A DNA stretch of 17,147 bases from Phoronis pallida. Taxonomy: Eukaryota; Phoronida; Phoronidae. The translations under genes were made by a program, and so were the position numbers. Numbering within the stretch: position 1 is the first letter of the stretch; each line of letters begins with the position of its first letter. The stretch is taken from contig JAOXYC010204240.1 of the NCBI GenBank assembly GCA_028565715.1, positions 1-17,147 on the forward strand, given 5' to 3'. The notes under the pieces were generated by a model. The model saw only the letters and a list, made by a program, of their open reading frames with translations. It ran no database searches and had not been told where the DNA came from. This document shows, piece after piece, positions 7,154-15,796 of this stretch.

Positions 7154-10100
7154 TCAAATATCAAGAGGTTTCGTTGAAACTCCATCCTTCTCAACTTTTC
7201 TTTTAATATAAAGGTAACTAAGAGCTTTTTTCCATTGGGAATATGTCACTACTGAATTATTTACAACACGAAAACCCTTATTCAATCCAGAAACTGATCG
7301 CTGAGTGTTTAGCACATTAAGAAAGTTCTCTTCAGTGAAGCTGTTTAATTTTTTACTCACTCCTTTCGTAGACATTTTTTGCTCATCCCCAATTGCTAAA
7401 TAAGTTTTGGAGCAGAGAGAAATCATCCCTTCACCTTTGCACTCACACTTAAATAATCCTGGAGTGCGAGTATCGTACTTCGTTCTAGATTGGCAGCATG
7501 GTTTTTTAACCCACATTTCATTTTTCAACCGTGTCTTAACATAATCTTGCCGATGCTCGTCACAACATTCTGAGGGGAAAAACAAATGATGGTTTTGATA
7601 AAACTCCTTCCTTAAAGAAGGTTTGATTACATCTTCAAGATTTTCTCCACTTATACTGAAATATGAACTGTCGGTATCCATTTGTAATAAGCAAAAATCT
7701 CTTTTGTCGACAAATTTGTGAAGGAATTCGTAATTGAATTTGAGCATATGTAATTTGGCGTACTGGTAAATAAAGAAGCCGAACTGAATAGGGAGGTTGA
7801 TATTTAAAGATCTTTTAGCCATCGAAATCTCAAACAAATCTTGCGAAATTTCATTACAGTGGAGAAAAAGCTTTGAATTGATAAGTTTTTGAGCCTCTTC
7901 ATAATTAGCATACTTTACATCTGTTTGATCTTCTACTCGCGTAAGGGATTTTCCGTAGCATGAATTAGCCACCGCCTTTTGAGTATTTGAAATTAAGACT
8001 TTAGTCGGGTCATTATCTCCCAATCGACGAGCATCGGCAATATCTTTCACAAATTCACTGAAACAGGAACCTTTCTCATATTCAACAATTAATGTTATAT
8101 TTGAAACTTTTAAACCATTTAACAAGTACCATTTAAGTAAGGGTGTGGCTAGTAAAATATCTTTACCAAAATAACTACTTATAAGTGTAGTTCTTGGTTG
8201 ATTAAGAACGTTGTTACTTTCACAAAAATCTTTCATAAAAGGACCTATATCTTCTTTAGAGACAGGTGTGTTCTTAAACACTGGGGGTAAATCGGAAAAA
8301 TAGGATCTTAGATATTGAGGCGTTTCGATTGTACATTTCACTAAGCCAAACAGAGCTTCAGATTTAATATCAGCAATAATTTGTTCTGTCGTCATTGTTT
8401 TCGGTCTATCATATTGAAGTTTAAACTTAGAATGGAGAAACTTATCAACTTCTATATTTTCCTTCTTCATCCGATCCCATTGACATTCCCAAATAGAGAT
8501 TACCGTATACCCTAGTTGTTTAAGATATTTTTCTCTCTCAACTGTATTCGTGAAGATTTCACTATTCAGTTTATTGATTTGAGGATGTTTCTTTTCCCTA
8601 TTTTTTAATCCCTTCGCACAGTTGTGAGAGTGGTAATAACAACCGTTAAATTCTAGCACTAGGCTTTTTTCAGTATCAAAACCATCTACTTTTAGATTTC
8701 GGTCACCGACACGCTGCTCCCCGCCATTGAATTGATGTTTAATGGAATAACCATGTTTATACCTCATGAATTCTAGCCATTCAAGTGCTGCTTGACCGTA
8801 AGGATATGCATTTTCCGGCGCAAAAAGTGTTTCCCTTTTTCTCATCACGAAGTTATTTACTGGTAGAGGTAAACCTGTACAATACAAGTAGAGACTGTTT
8901 GCATCAAAGCCAATACAAGATCCTGTTTTTTTTGCGGAACTTCCAAATTCATTTTCGCGAATTTTTGTTACATCTTTTCTCTGGAAGCGATTAAAAACTA
9001 AACTCGGTCCTCCAACAATTTGGTTACGTAGCAAGAAAAAAAGATCTTGATTACGCTGATTTATCAATGAAAAGTATGTCCCTTCTTTGAAATAAGAATT
9101 TAATACCTTTTCAGCTACCCCAGGTAACGAAATTGACTCCTTAAACATATCCACATTATTTTCCTTAAAAAAATTAAATTGATTCTCTGCAGCTTCAATA
9201 AGACCTTCGGTATCGAGATTATTGTACCAAATTAGAAAATCTTTTAAGGTAGTCATTTTATTTTCTTTCCATATGTGTTTACAGTAAGAATAATCTTCAT
9301 CACTTATATTTCTCATTTTCAAAGAGCTATAGAATGCTGAATGAGGCGGGAGGGACTTTTCTTCAAGCTTTGATATGTCGTCTATATATTCGTAAGGAAA
9401 AAAACCCTTTTTCACTGTCGCGTTGTAAGCCGAAAGGTATTTTTCGTAGGAACTCCCGGCGGCTACATAATTGATAACATCAAGAAAACGGAAGTACATT
9501 GTTTGAATCACCATAAACGAATTTGATTTCTTTACAACGAATTGAATTTTATCGTTTTGTTTCAAATACATTAGCAATTCCTTTTTACAAATATTAAGAT
9601 CATATCGAGATCCGTTAAATGATAAGACTGGTAAAGTGAAGTAAGCTTTCAACTGTTGTTTAAGAGTGTTTAATACTCTCGAATTCGAATTAAGCGATAA
9701 TCGCTGATCAATAAGTTCGAATACTTCTTTGAATTGATTGGTCATGTACGATATGACCCAATCACTAATGTGTTTCAGATATTCCATCATTTCCGCAATC
9801 AAAATATCCGTATTCCCTGTTGTCACAAAACACTTGGGAGTTTTAAAACCTGGTACATTAGAACAAATTGACACCGAAAGAGGAACGTGTTTGGCAGAAT
9901 ATTCGGTTGTTACAGTTTTTTCGGGGATATCCTTTTTGTCAAAAAAACTCTCGAAATCAAATGCCGCTCTAAATGGGAAAAAACGCTTTTCTTGCGGGAC
10001 AAAAATACCTGAGTTTTTTGGAGCATTCGGATCCGATGTAATAATCATGTTTTTTTCAAGTTTTTTAAAAATATTTTGTGAGGGGATAAAAGCGCCACCT

Positions 10101-11076
10101 TTGAATTTGTAATTTGTTTCTTCTTTACAAGTTCTCTCATGTTTTGTCATGTTTCCGCGTTTCTGAAATGGTGTCTTACATTTAGAGCAACAGAAAAGCT
10201 TCGCATATGCATCAATCTTTTTTATCAAACTGAAGTGGTTTTTGTAAAGGTTGAGATACATGATTTCTTTAGCAGGGTGAACTGAACGACGAACTAGCTC
10301 AGCAACAGTTTTACCACACATGAAGTTGAGTTTATAAACGACAATTTGAATATTAAACCTGTTCTCTAAAAATGTCAATTCTTCCAGTGTTACCCCTTCG
10401 AAAAGTTTCTTGTTTGAACCATATACAGAGTTGAAGTAGATATAGGCTTGTTCTGAACACCGCTTGTTATACCCCATTTTAAAAGAAGCCAAACAACGAA
10501 AAAAACACAGGTTATCAGAGAATCCATCAAAGCTTAAGATTGATTTTGATCGTTTAATATGTCCCGGTAACTGAATAGCACCCCCTATAGTAAAACGATT
10601 TATTTTTGCGGCATAAAATGTTATGTTAACTAATCCTATATAACGCCATTTTGTATCAGGAAAATCGTTTTGAATTCTATCTGAAGGATTTTGGTTAAGA
10701 ACGCGTTCAACAAATTCGTTGAAATCTTTCAAGTTTCTTATCATGGCTGGACGACTCAGAACGTTGTAATTATTGCTGGATGGGTGAAAATATCGAAGTC
10801 TCTCAGTTTCAATGTGCTCCAATATATAGCCATAGGCTGCATTACATTTGAACGTTTTTTTTTGGAACTCGAAAAATGTTTGTAAAGATTTAGAAAAAGA
10901 TGCATCATTATTTCCTATGACTCGTATATTGAGTCTATCTAAGATCCTATTATGGATATCGTAGTGTGTACGAATACCATCCCAGTTTTCAAGAACAAAC
11001 CTGATCTCTTCCTCTGTGAAAGTATCATCATCTAGTCAGTAATTATTTGGATCGACTGTATCTTCGTCAATGTTCG
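7154..11076 (-). CDS. POLB: POLB exon 14: catalytic body of the protein-primed DNA polymerase
   Basis: The frame is open from 11035 to the stop at 7154. No ATG fits the start, and good family-like coding continues upstream of 10822, so this is an exon reached by splicing. Counting residues from codon 10822: an OTU-like patch (Asp103-Cys106 in DNLCFFRC; NHFSLI with His196), a zinc finger (C212, C215, H228, C232), exonuclease motifs ExoI D289/E291, ExoII FNGSRYD (D408) and ExoIII-like FPYEYID. The polymerase motifs are A (D640 in FDANSLY), B (NSCYGK, about 953-958), C (MDTDS, D1049/D1051) and KTY (1139-1141). Between A and B sits a VSR-like PD-(D/E)XK insert (D713, E724, then IWECQWDR). Such polymerases use a terminal protein as primer. 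The acceptor is uncertain: tttcag before 11076 is strong but leads into a TGA at 11036-11038, while ctag before 11031 is weak and avoids it. Confidence 0.93.
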
Positions 11077-14000
11077 CTGAAACGAAAAAAAAACAACACA
11101 AAAAGATCAGTTTTTTTTTCAGGAATACACATATACATTTAGTGATGTACATTTGAGTATTTTGGTATATACTTAAAAAGTTAATAACTGCGAATAAAGA
11201 TGTGATTTCAGTAGTAATGTGAACTTAAAATGAATAAATAAATACCTACGTTTGGATGATGTCCCGGGCTCTTCCCCATCATCCTGTATATACCCGGCAC
11301 CTGTTTGAATGGTGGTGAGTTGGATTGGATTCTGTTCTGAAAAATAAAAATGACATTATAATTCGCTTATTAGGACATGAGATACAAGTTCTAAATAACT
11401 ATTTCATGTTTATACTGTAGGAACTAAACTAAAGGTGGAGGAAGGGGGATAAATACTTACTTTCAAATATTGAATCATCATACCACGATTCATCCCACCA
11501 CTGCTCGTATGGACAATTGTGATAATCTAACGCGTCCATTGCGTCGTAATCTTCATTACATATCTCGCATGCTGAAATAAGATGCAAACAGAGTAAGCAT
11601 TACAATTCTTTTTTTTAAAGATTTTATAAATGTCAATAGAGTATATTATATATAAGCTAATTACAAAACAAACCAAAATACTACACTTACGCATTAAAGC
11701 AGATGGCTGTTCGCGTTCTAATTCCATCAATGTAATTAGGTGATCGACCGCCGCCCCGGTCTGCGATTGGCTTTCTTCCCGCTCTTCTGTAAAAGAAAAC
11801 ACAAATCTAAATCTGTTGAGGGGGGGAGAATCTGATAAGGAACCTATGTTGGAACCATATTTATTTATTTCTTATTTTTGAAAATTTTAAATTTGAACTT
11901 ACCATCGAGAGGAGTTGCCATCTGGACGAAGTTCAACCTCCTCCGAGCGCTGGGTGGATGAGCTAAAAAAAAAAGATGATTAGAAATAAAGAAATGCAAT
12001 CAAGAAGGTATTAAATTTCAATAAGAGATTATTAATAGTTTTATATTTAAAAAAAAAATGTATAAAGGACCTACCATTTTCAAGGCTCTTCTCGCTCCAG
12101 GCTGGTGAATCCAGCCACTCGACGTCATCAATGGGATTTTCTAAAAGAGCTCTAGGTGAGGGAGCTAAAACAAAGAAAAAAAAAAAGTAGATTAGAAATA
12201 AGGAGCTTCAATTAAGTAGGTGTAAACATTTCAATAAGAGTTTTTTAAAAAGTTTTATTTTTCAACATCAATTAAAAAAGGACCTACCGTTTTCCACTCG
12301 TTTTTCACCACCACTCTTCTCACTCCAGGCTGGCGAATCCAGCCACTCGACGTCATCTATGGGGTTTTCTATAAGTGAAAAACAAGTATAATGAAATAAA
12401 AAGAAAAGAAAAAATTCTTAATGACATAAAAGCAATTGCTATATGATAGATACTGATTCAATAACGGTTGGTTAATAATTTTACATCTAAAAAAGAAAAA
12501 AAAGACTTACCACAATCATTTGCAGTTAAATCGATTACCATCTGCTCACTCGGTTGAAAAGGTACACATCCCATATCTTTTGTATTTTCTTAAAAAGAGA
12601 AATGAAGAAAATGAAATTAACTTATTTCTTCATTAAATTTCAAATAACGAGGTGCTGTTAAGTTTGAAAATTCAATTGAAAAAAAATAATAAAGAAAAAA
12701 AAATAAATTACCTTTCTTCTCCCCATCATCAGTCAGGTCGATGATTCCTTCACTATACTGTTCTGGGTGGTTTGTTATCCGAATAGTCTTAATCCTTTTC
12801 GGTTTTTTGTTGCTCATCGGATAAGCTGAAAAAAAAATCGTTTAAGTTAATTAATAATAAAGTTATTTGTTCACATATATATATATATATATATATAGAT
12901 CTTATATATATATTTATGTAAAATCAATCTTAAGTAAGAAGAAGAATTAAATACTCACCATCCCCTATTTTGTTTTCATCCGTCTTTCTAGAAGGATGAT
13001 ATTTTTATATGAAGTGTTTTGCACCTCCTTCGGAATATCATCCAAATTTATGAAGCAGCTCTCTCCATCATCTCGCCTTCTACATGAGAACTTGATTTTT
13101 TGCTGCCTCATTGGGGGTTTATTCTCTAGTGAAAAAAAAAATGAATGAGAATACAAAAGTATTTAAGGAATAAAATGGGAGAAAAACAAAATGGAAATTT
13201 TGTTGAAAGTTTTATTTTGATAATAGAATAAAAATAAAATTACAGTATTCAACATTTCAAAATGATGAAGGGAGATTTAGTAGTAGTTCTTAGTCACGTA
13301 TAAATTATTGCAAAGAAAACTAATAAATAAATTAATACCTTTACTTTGAAAGGGAAGCCTTCTTCTCTTTCGCTCAATATAGAAATTGTCTGGAAAAAAA
13401 AATTGAAAAAAAAAGATTATGGTGGAGTCGAACACACAACCTGTAGATATTCACTTGTTCTAAATGAGACTTCTTGTTAGTAAATACACGACTGAATGCA
13501 AAGGCTTCCAAAATTTGTTTTTATATATGTAGTTTACATTTTTTTTTGTGTTATAAAAAATTTAAAAGAACTCACCGTTACCTTCATCTTTTTCCACCGT
13601 TTCTGCCGCCTTTTTTCTTTTTCGACTTGCGCCAGAATTTACCTCTTGCAAAGGATTTCCTGAAATAAAATAGAATTAAGTTTAAATGTTATCTATTGTA
13701 TTTTAAGAATTAGAAATAAACGACTGATAGAGTACTAAATGATTCTCAATTGGTCTAAATCGAAAAGAATGAAAAAAAAACATCGGGTGAAAATCTTGGA
13801 CCAAAAGTTGATTCGAAACAAGACCCTGGGTTATCGTTTTCATCGAGTTAGGATGAAAAAAAAAATGGCTTTACTACATGTTCATACGATAGACTCAACT
13901 TCACAGAAAGAAAGAGGGTTGCTGTTGTTGTTTTTGTGTTATAAAAATTTAAAAGAACTCACTGTTTGCTTTTTCTGTCTCCAGCGTTTCCGACGTTTTT

Positions 14001-14622
14001 TTTCTTTTTCGACTTGCGATAGCCTTTAGCTCTCGCAAAGGATTTTCTGGAATAAAATAGAAATGAATTTAAATGTTATCTATTTATTTTTTAAAAAAAG
14101 ACTGAAAGAGTGCTAAATGAATTCCGATTGGTCTAAATCGAAACGACAAAAAAAAAACATCGTGTGAGAAAAATTCGAACCGAAAGTTGATTTGAAAAAA
14201 AGGGTTTCCGTTTTCATCGAGTTAGGACGAAAAATAACTTCGATATACTCAGTTCAGTAATGTGATAGCAGATTAAAGCTCTATGTTCATGTTAGTTGCT
14301 ATCCTCTCTCACGGATAGAGAAATGGAATAAGTTGTGATAGCTCTGTTTCACGATTATCAGTCATCTATGCAGTGCGAAATATGAGGTGAAAGTCGAATT
14401 TTGTTGAAAACCAAGTCTAGAAGTGATTGAGATATTTTACTCACAAATACAATTTAAGTACTCACCTTCGCAAATCTTCTCATGTCTAAGCTTACTACTG
14501 TAGTGTCTGTAAGTCGCACTACAGTGACGGCACTTGTACGCATTTACATGAAAACGATCCATGTGTATATTTAACGATTTGACAGTACTACAAGAGATAG
14601 CGCAAATGTTGCAGTCGTGCAT
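7154..14622 (-). CDS. POLB: Protein-primed DNA polymerase B gene, 14 exons (gene-level span)
   Basis: Gene-level model read right to left. Exon bounds are 14466-14622, 13963-14046, 13576-13659, 13339-13389, 12959-13125, 12712-12825, 12511-12588, 12288-12368, 12075-12164, 11903-11962, 11691-11786, 11461-11571, 11250-11336 and 7154-11076. Every intron starts GT and ends AG, with T-rich acceptors. Apart from exon 5, every junction is phase 1 and each internal exon is a multiple of three. This regular phasing into a big polymerase exon argues for one gene of roughly 1,700 codons, longer than the usual Polinton polymerase (about 1,100-1,300). A TATA box lies 40 bases before the start. Two oddities disturb the frame: exon 5 (167 bases, internal TAG) and a TGA at 11036-11038. 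The model is from splice consensus only. An alternative is that some exons are skipped or belong to isoforms. Confidence 0.72.
11250..11336 (-). CDS. POLB: POLB exon 13
   Basis: 87 bases, phase 1 at both ends, acceptor tttttcag and donor GTAGGT. It encodes an acidic, polar linker with IQLTTIQTGAGYIQDDGEE. The C at the exon end keeps the reading frame into exon 14 with either acceptor there. Confidence 0.65.
11461..11571 (-). CDS. POLB: POLB exon 12, C2HC zinc-finger exon
   Basis: 111 bases, phase 1 at both ends, donor GTAAGT. It begins with a finger-like CEICNEDYDAMDALDYHNC (C-x2-C-x12-H-x-C), then a very acidic, aromatic stretch with EQWWDESWYDD. Fingers ahead of the polymerase body are common in Polinton polymerases. 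That supports joining this exon to exon 14. Confidence 0.72.
11691..11786 (-). CDS. POLB: POLB exon 11
   Basis: 96 bases, phase 1, acceptor tcttttacag and donor GTAAGT. It encodes a helical-looking, Glu-rich segment with AVDHLITLMELEREQPS. A run-on frame through the following intron is not coding. Confidence 0.65.
11903..11962 (-). CDS. POLB: POLB exon 10
   Basis: 60 bases, phase 1, acceptor ttttttag and donor GTAAGT. It encodes a short basic peptide with PPSARRRLNFVQMATPLD. No domain is recognised. Confidence 0.58.
12075..12164 (-). CDS. POLB: POLB exon 9, WLDSPAW cassette (copy 1)
   Basis: 90 bases, phase 1, donor GTAGGT. It encodes ENPIDDVEWLDSPAWSEKS, nearly the same as exon 8. A second AG, 24 bases inside the exon (exon start 12140), lies where exon 8 has its acceptor and keeps the frame, so two acceptors compete here. 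The outer acceptor adds eight residues (PSPRALLE region). Confidence 0.65.
12288..12368 (-). CDS. POLB: POLB exon 8, WLDSPAW cassette (copy 2)
   Basis: 81 bases, phase 1, acceptor cacttatag and donor GTAGGT. It encodes ENPIDDVEWLDSPAWSEKS followed by GGEKRVEN. Exon and adjoining intron are a tandem duplicate of exon 9. Codon-level differences are mostly silent, which suggests that the peptide is kept by selection. Confidence 0.68.
12511..12588 (-). CDS. POLB: POLB exon 7, SIM-like exon
   Basis: 78 bases, phase 1, donor GTAAGT. Near its end it encodes MVIDLTAND, a hydrophobic-acidic core of the kind that binds SUMO (V-I-D-L-T). Otherwise no domain. Confidence 0.6.
12712..12825 (-). CDS. POLB: POLB exon 6, basic patch plus SIM-like core
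   Basis: 114 bases, phase 1, acceptor tttttttcag and donor GTAATT. A basic N-terminal patch (NKKPKRIKTIR) is followed by EGIIDLTDDGEKK, a textbook-looking SUMO-interacting core (I-I-D-L-T-D-D). The frame is open without interruption. Confidence 0.65.
12875..12897. repeat. (AT)n microsatellite in intron 5
   Basis: About eleven AT units in the intron between exons 5 and 6, followed by a second short TATATATATAT run. Likely variable in length between copies. Confidence 0.8.
12959..13125 (-). CDS. POLB: POLB exon 5, frame-breaking exon
   Basis: 167 bases, the only internal exon that is not a multiple of three. It opens in the expected frame (ENKPPMRQ...), carries a basic patch, then CFINLDDIP, a weaker SIM-like core. 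Read on, it meets TAG 10 bases before the donor GTGAGT. A one-base length change in the T5 run at 13002-13006 (A5 on the coding strand) accounts for both the stop and the wrong exon length. It is either a decayed exon, an assembly indel, or a poison exon that is normally skipped; skipping keeps the frame. Confidence 0.5.
13339..13389 (-). CDS. POLB: POLB exon 4
   Basis: 51-base micro-exon, phase 1, acceptor ttttttccag and donor GTATTA. It encodes NFYIERKRRRLPFQSK, a basic patch that could serve in nuclear localisation. Confidence 0.55.
13576..13659 (-). CDS. POLB: POLB exon 3, basic cassette (copy 1)
   Basis: 84 bases, phase 1, acceptor tatttcag and donor GTGAGT. It encodes NPLQEVNSGASRKRKK followed by an acidic tail. 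It is a tandem duplicate of exon 2 with the same length and splice sites. SRKRKK resembles a nuclear localisation signal. Confidence 0.62.
13963..14046 (-). CDS. POLB: POLB exon 2, basic cassette (copy 2)
   Basis: 84 bases, phase 1, acceptor tattccag and donor GTGAGT. It encodes NPLRELKAIASRKRKK followed by an acidic tail, a near copy of exon 3. Surrounding intron sequence is duplicated too. Confidence 0.62.
14466..14622 (-). CDS. POLB: POLB exon 1, two zinc fingers and start codon
   Basis: 157 bases, from the ATG at 14622 to donor GTGAGT, ending phase 1. It encodes MHDCNIC... with two fingers: C4-x2-C7 with H20-x4-H25, and C31-x2-C34 with H47-x3-C51. An upstream in-frame ATG-less extension (to 14673) crosses the TATA region and is not used. 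C2H2-type fingers at the N terminus are common in Polinton polymerases. The exon could in principle serve a separate regulator, but its phase matches all downstream exons. Confidence 0.75.
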
Positions 14623-14660
14623 CTTCGAAAGACTTATGAAAAATAGACTTGAAAGTCCTT

Positions 14661-14668
14661 CTTTTATA
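14661..14668 (-). promoter_or_regulatory. TATA box of the polymerase gene
   Basis: TATAAAAG on the minus strand inside gggTATAAAAGaagg, about 40 bases before the exon 1 ATG at 14622. It leaves room for a short 5' leader. Confidence 0.65.
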
Positions 14669-14669
14669 C

Positions 14670-15655
14670 CCAAAATGCTCTATATAACTTTACGTAATGA
14701 TAGCATGCTATATTTCCATTGGTTGAATGATCTTCCCTCCTCTTAGAAGGGTGGGGTTAAACTTCATAAAATACCAGTCCCTCGCTTGCTATTGGACGGT
14801 TAGTCATTTTTTTTTTTCGCGAGATAGACGGGGATTTATAATAATTACTTTATACAGCTATCCCGTTCCCACGATGTCAGGTAGAGTAAATTATAGGGAT
14901 TAAGGTGGTGTCCAGATTATTTTACTCTTAAATGTAACTCAAGGTAATTAGGGATACCTTAAATGTGTTTGTAAATTGTTAAGAAACAGCTGATGTATTG
15001 TTTTCCCACATATTTCCGAAGCTCCCACGCGGATTATATGGACTGTCCCTGGGACCCTTAGTACTTAGGGGCACCCAAAATCTGTTTACATGTTGTTAAG
15101 TAATAGCTGACATGTTGATAATCACAAAACTAAACAATACGATTTGTCTTTTCCCAGGACCAAGTAGATGTAAGGAGGGTGAGCCTCAGGCAATCTGTTT
15201 GTGTAACTGTACGTTTAACTTTTCACAGCGAAATTATATAACTCTTAAGGTCATCACATGTGGTGGAATGCAGAATGATTAACGCTCTTATGTAGTATAA
15301 GTAGAAGATAATTAGGGTACTTAGTTAATAATATGTTGAAGTAAGCATATTTAATACATATCTAATTACGCCTACGTAGCGAATAATTGTTTAGTTAATA
15401 ATAAACGGAGATATTATGAAGAATCAAGCAAAGGACAACCGTTTAACTGAATTAACCCCAGGGAATCAAAATCGCGTAGATGTATTATTAGTGTGAAATA
15501 GTTGTTTAGTTAATTATATGTAGGTTCAGACAAATTGACTTAGGTATATAAATTAATCCAGAAGAAATTTCTTTTACTAATTAGTAACTCGATGGGTACA
15601 TAGTTATTTTCAACGTTTATGAAATGATTAAAAAGACATTGTTAAATTAAAAATA
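14670..15655. other. Gene-free spacer with short repeats
   Basis: No supported frame on either strand for about 1 kb. It has two diverged direct repeats (about 14966-14996 and 15083-15115, core ttgttaag...agctga) and three copies of ttagttaat(a/t)at (15321, 15391, 15506). It separates the polymerase promoter from the 3' ends of the right-end genes. I see no tRNA or other RNA gene in it. It could hold enhancer-like or replication elements. Confidence 0.5.
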
Positions 15656-15661
15656 TTTATT
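15656..15661 (-). terminator. Poly(A) signal of the right-end genes
   Basis: AATAAA on the minus strand, 136 bases past the stop of the inner PC4-like gene. Confidence 0.42.
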
Positions 15662-15796
15662 AAATAATGATAATGAACAAATTACATTCAATAAACTACT
15701 CGTTATTCTATTTTATGACTAGAGATAACGATAGGGTCGATTATTCCACCACCACCAATTATAACTCTGTCTACAAATTGTGAATACATTTTTCAC

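Larger units (their letters stand above)
11974..12375. repeat. Tandem duplication containing POLB exons 8 and 9
   Basis: Copies at about 11974-12150 and 12186-12375 match through intron sequence (gattagaaataa, tttcaataagag, aaaggacctacc) and through the exon. The exon is more alike than the intron. Confidence 0.8.
13541..14238. repeat. Tandem duplication containing POLB exons 2 and 3
   Basis: Two diverged copies, about 13541-13865 and 13929-14238, share an exon of equal length and long matching intron blocks, for example ataaaaatttaaaagaactcac before the exon, taaatgttatctatt after it, and ttttcatcgagttagga at the far end. The offset is about 370-390 bases. Confidence 0.8.

Noticed and set aside
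10820-10822. Polymerase start at 10822
   Set aside because: The codon is TTG, and family-like coding sequence continues in frame upstream to 11035, so the exon starts further upstream and is reached by splicing.
11527-12817. Minus-strand frames at 11527-11802 and 12617-12817 as separate genes
   Set aside because: They are polymerase exons 11-12 and 6 read through into adjacent AT-rich introns. GT-AG sites cut them at the exon borders.
13425-13500. tRNA-like sequence on the minus strand in intron 3 (gttcgactccacc resembles a B box)
   Set aside because: The T stem does not pair, and no convincing D or anticodon arm precedes it. It may be a SINE remnant or chance, so I do not call an RNA gene.
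13739-14029. 96-codon plus-strand frame over the duplicated exon region
   Set aside because: It runs through introns and antisense to exon 2, is very Lys-rich from A runs, and is broken in the duplicate copy.
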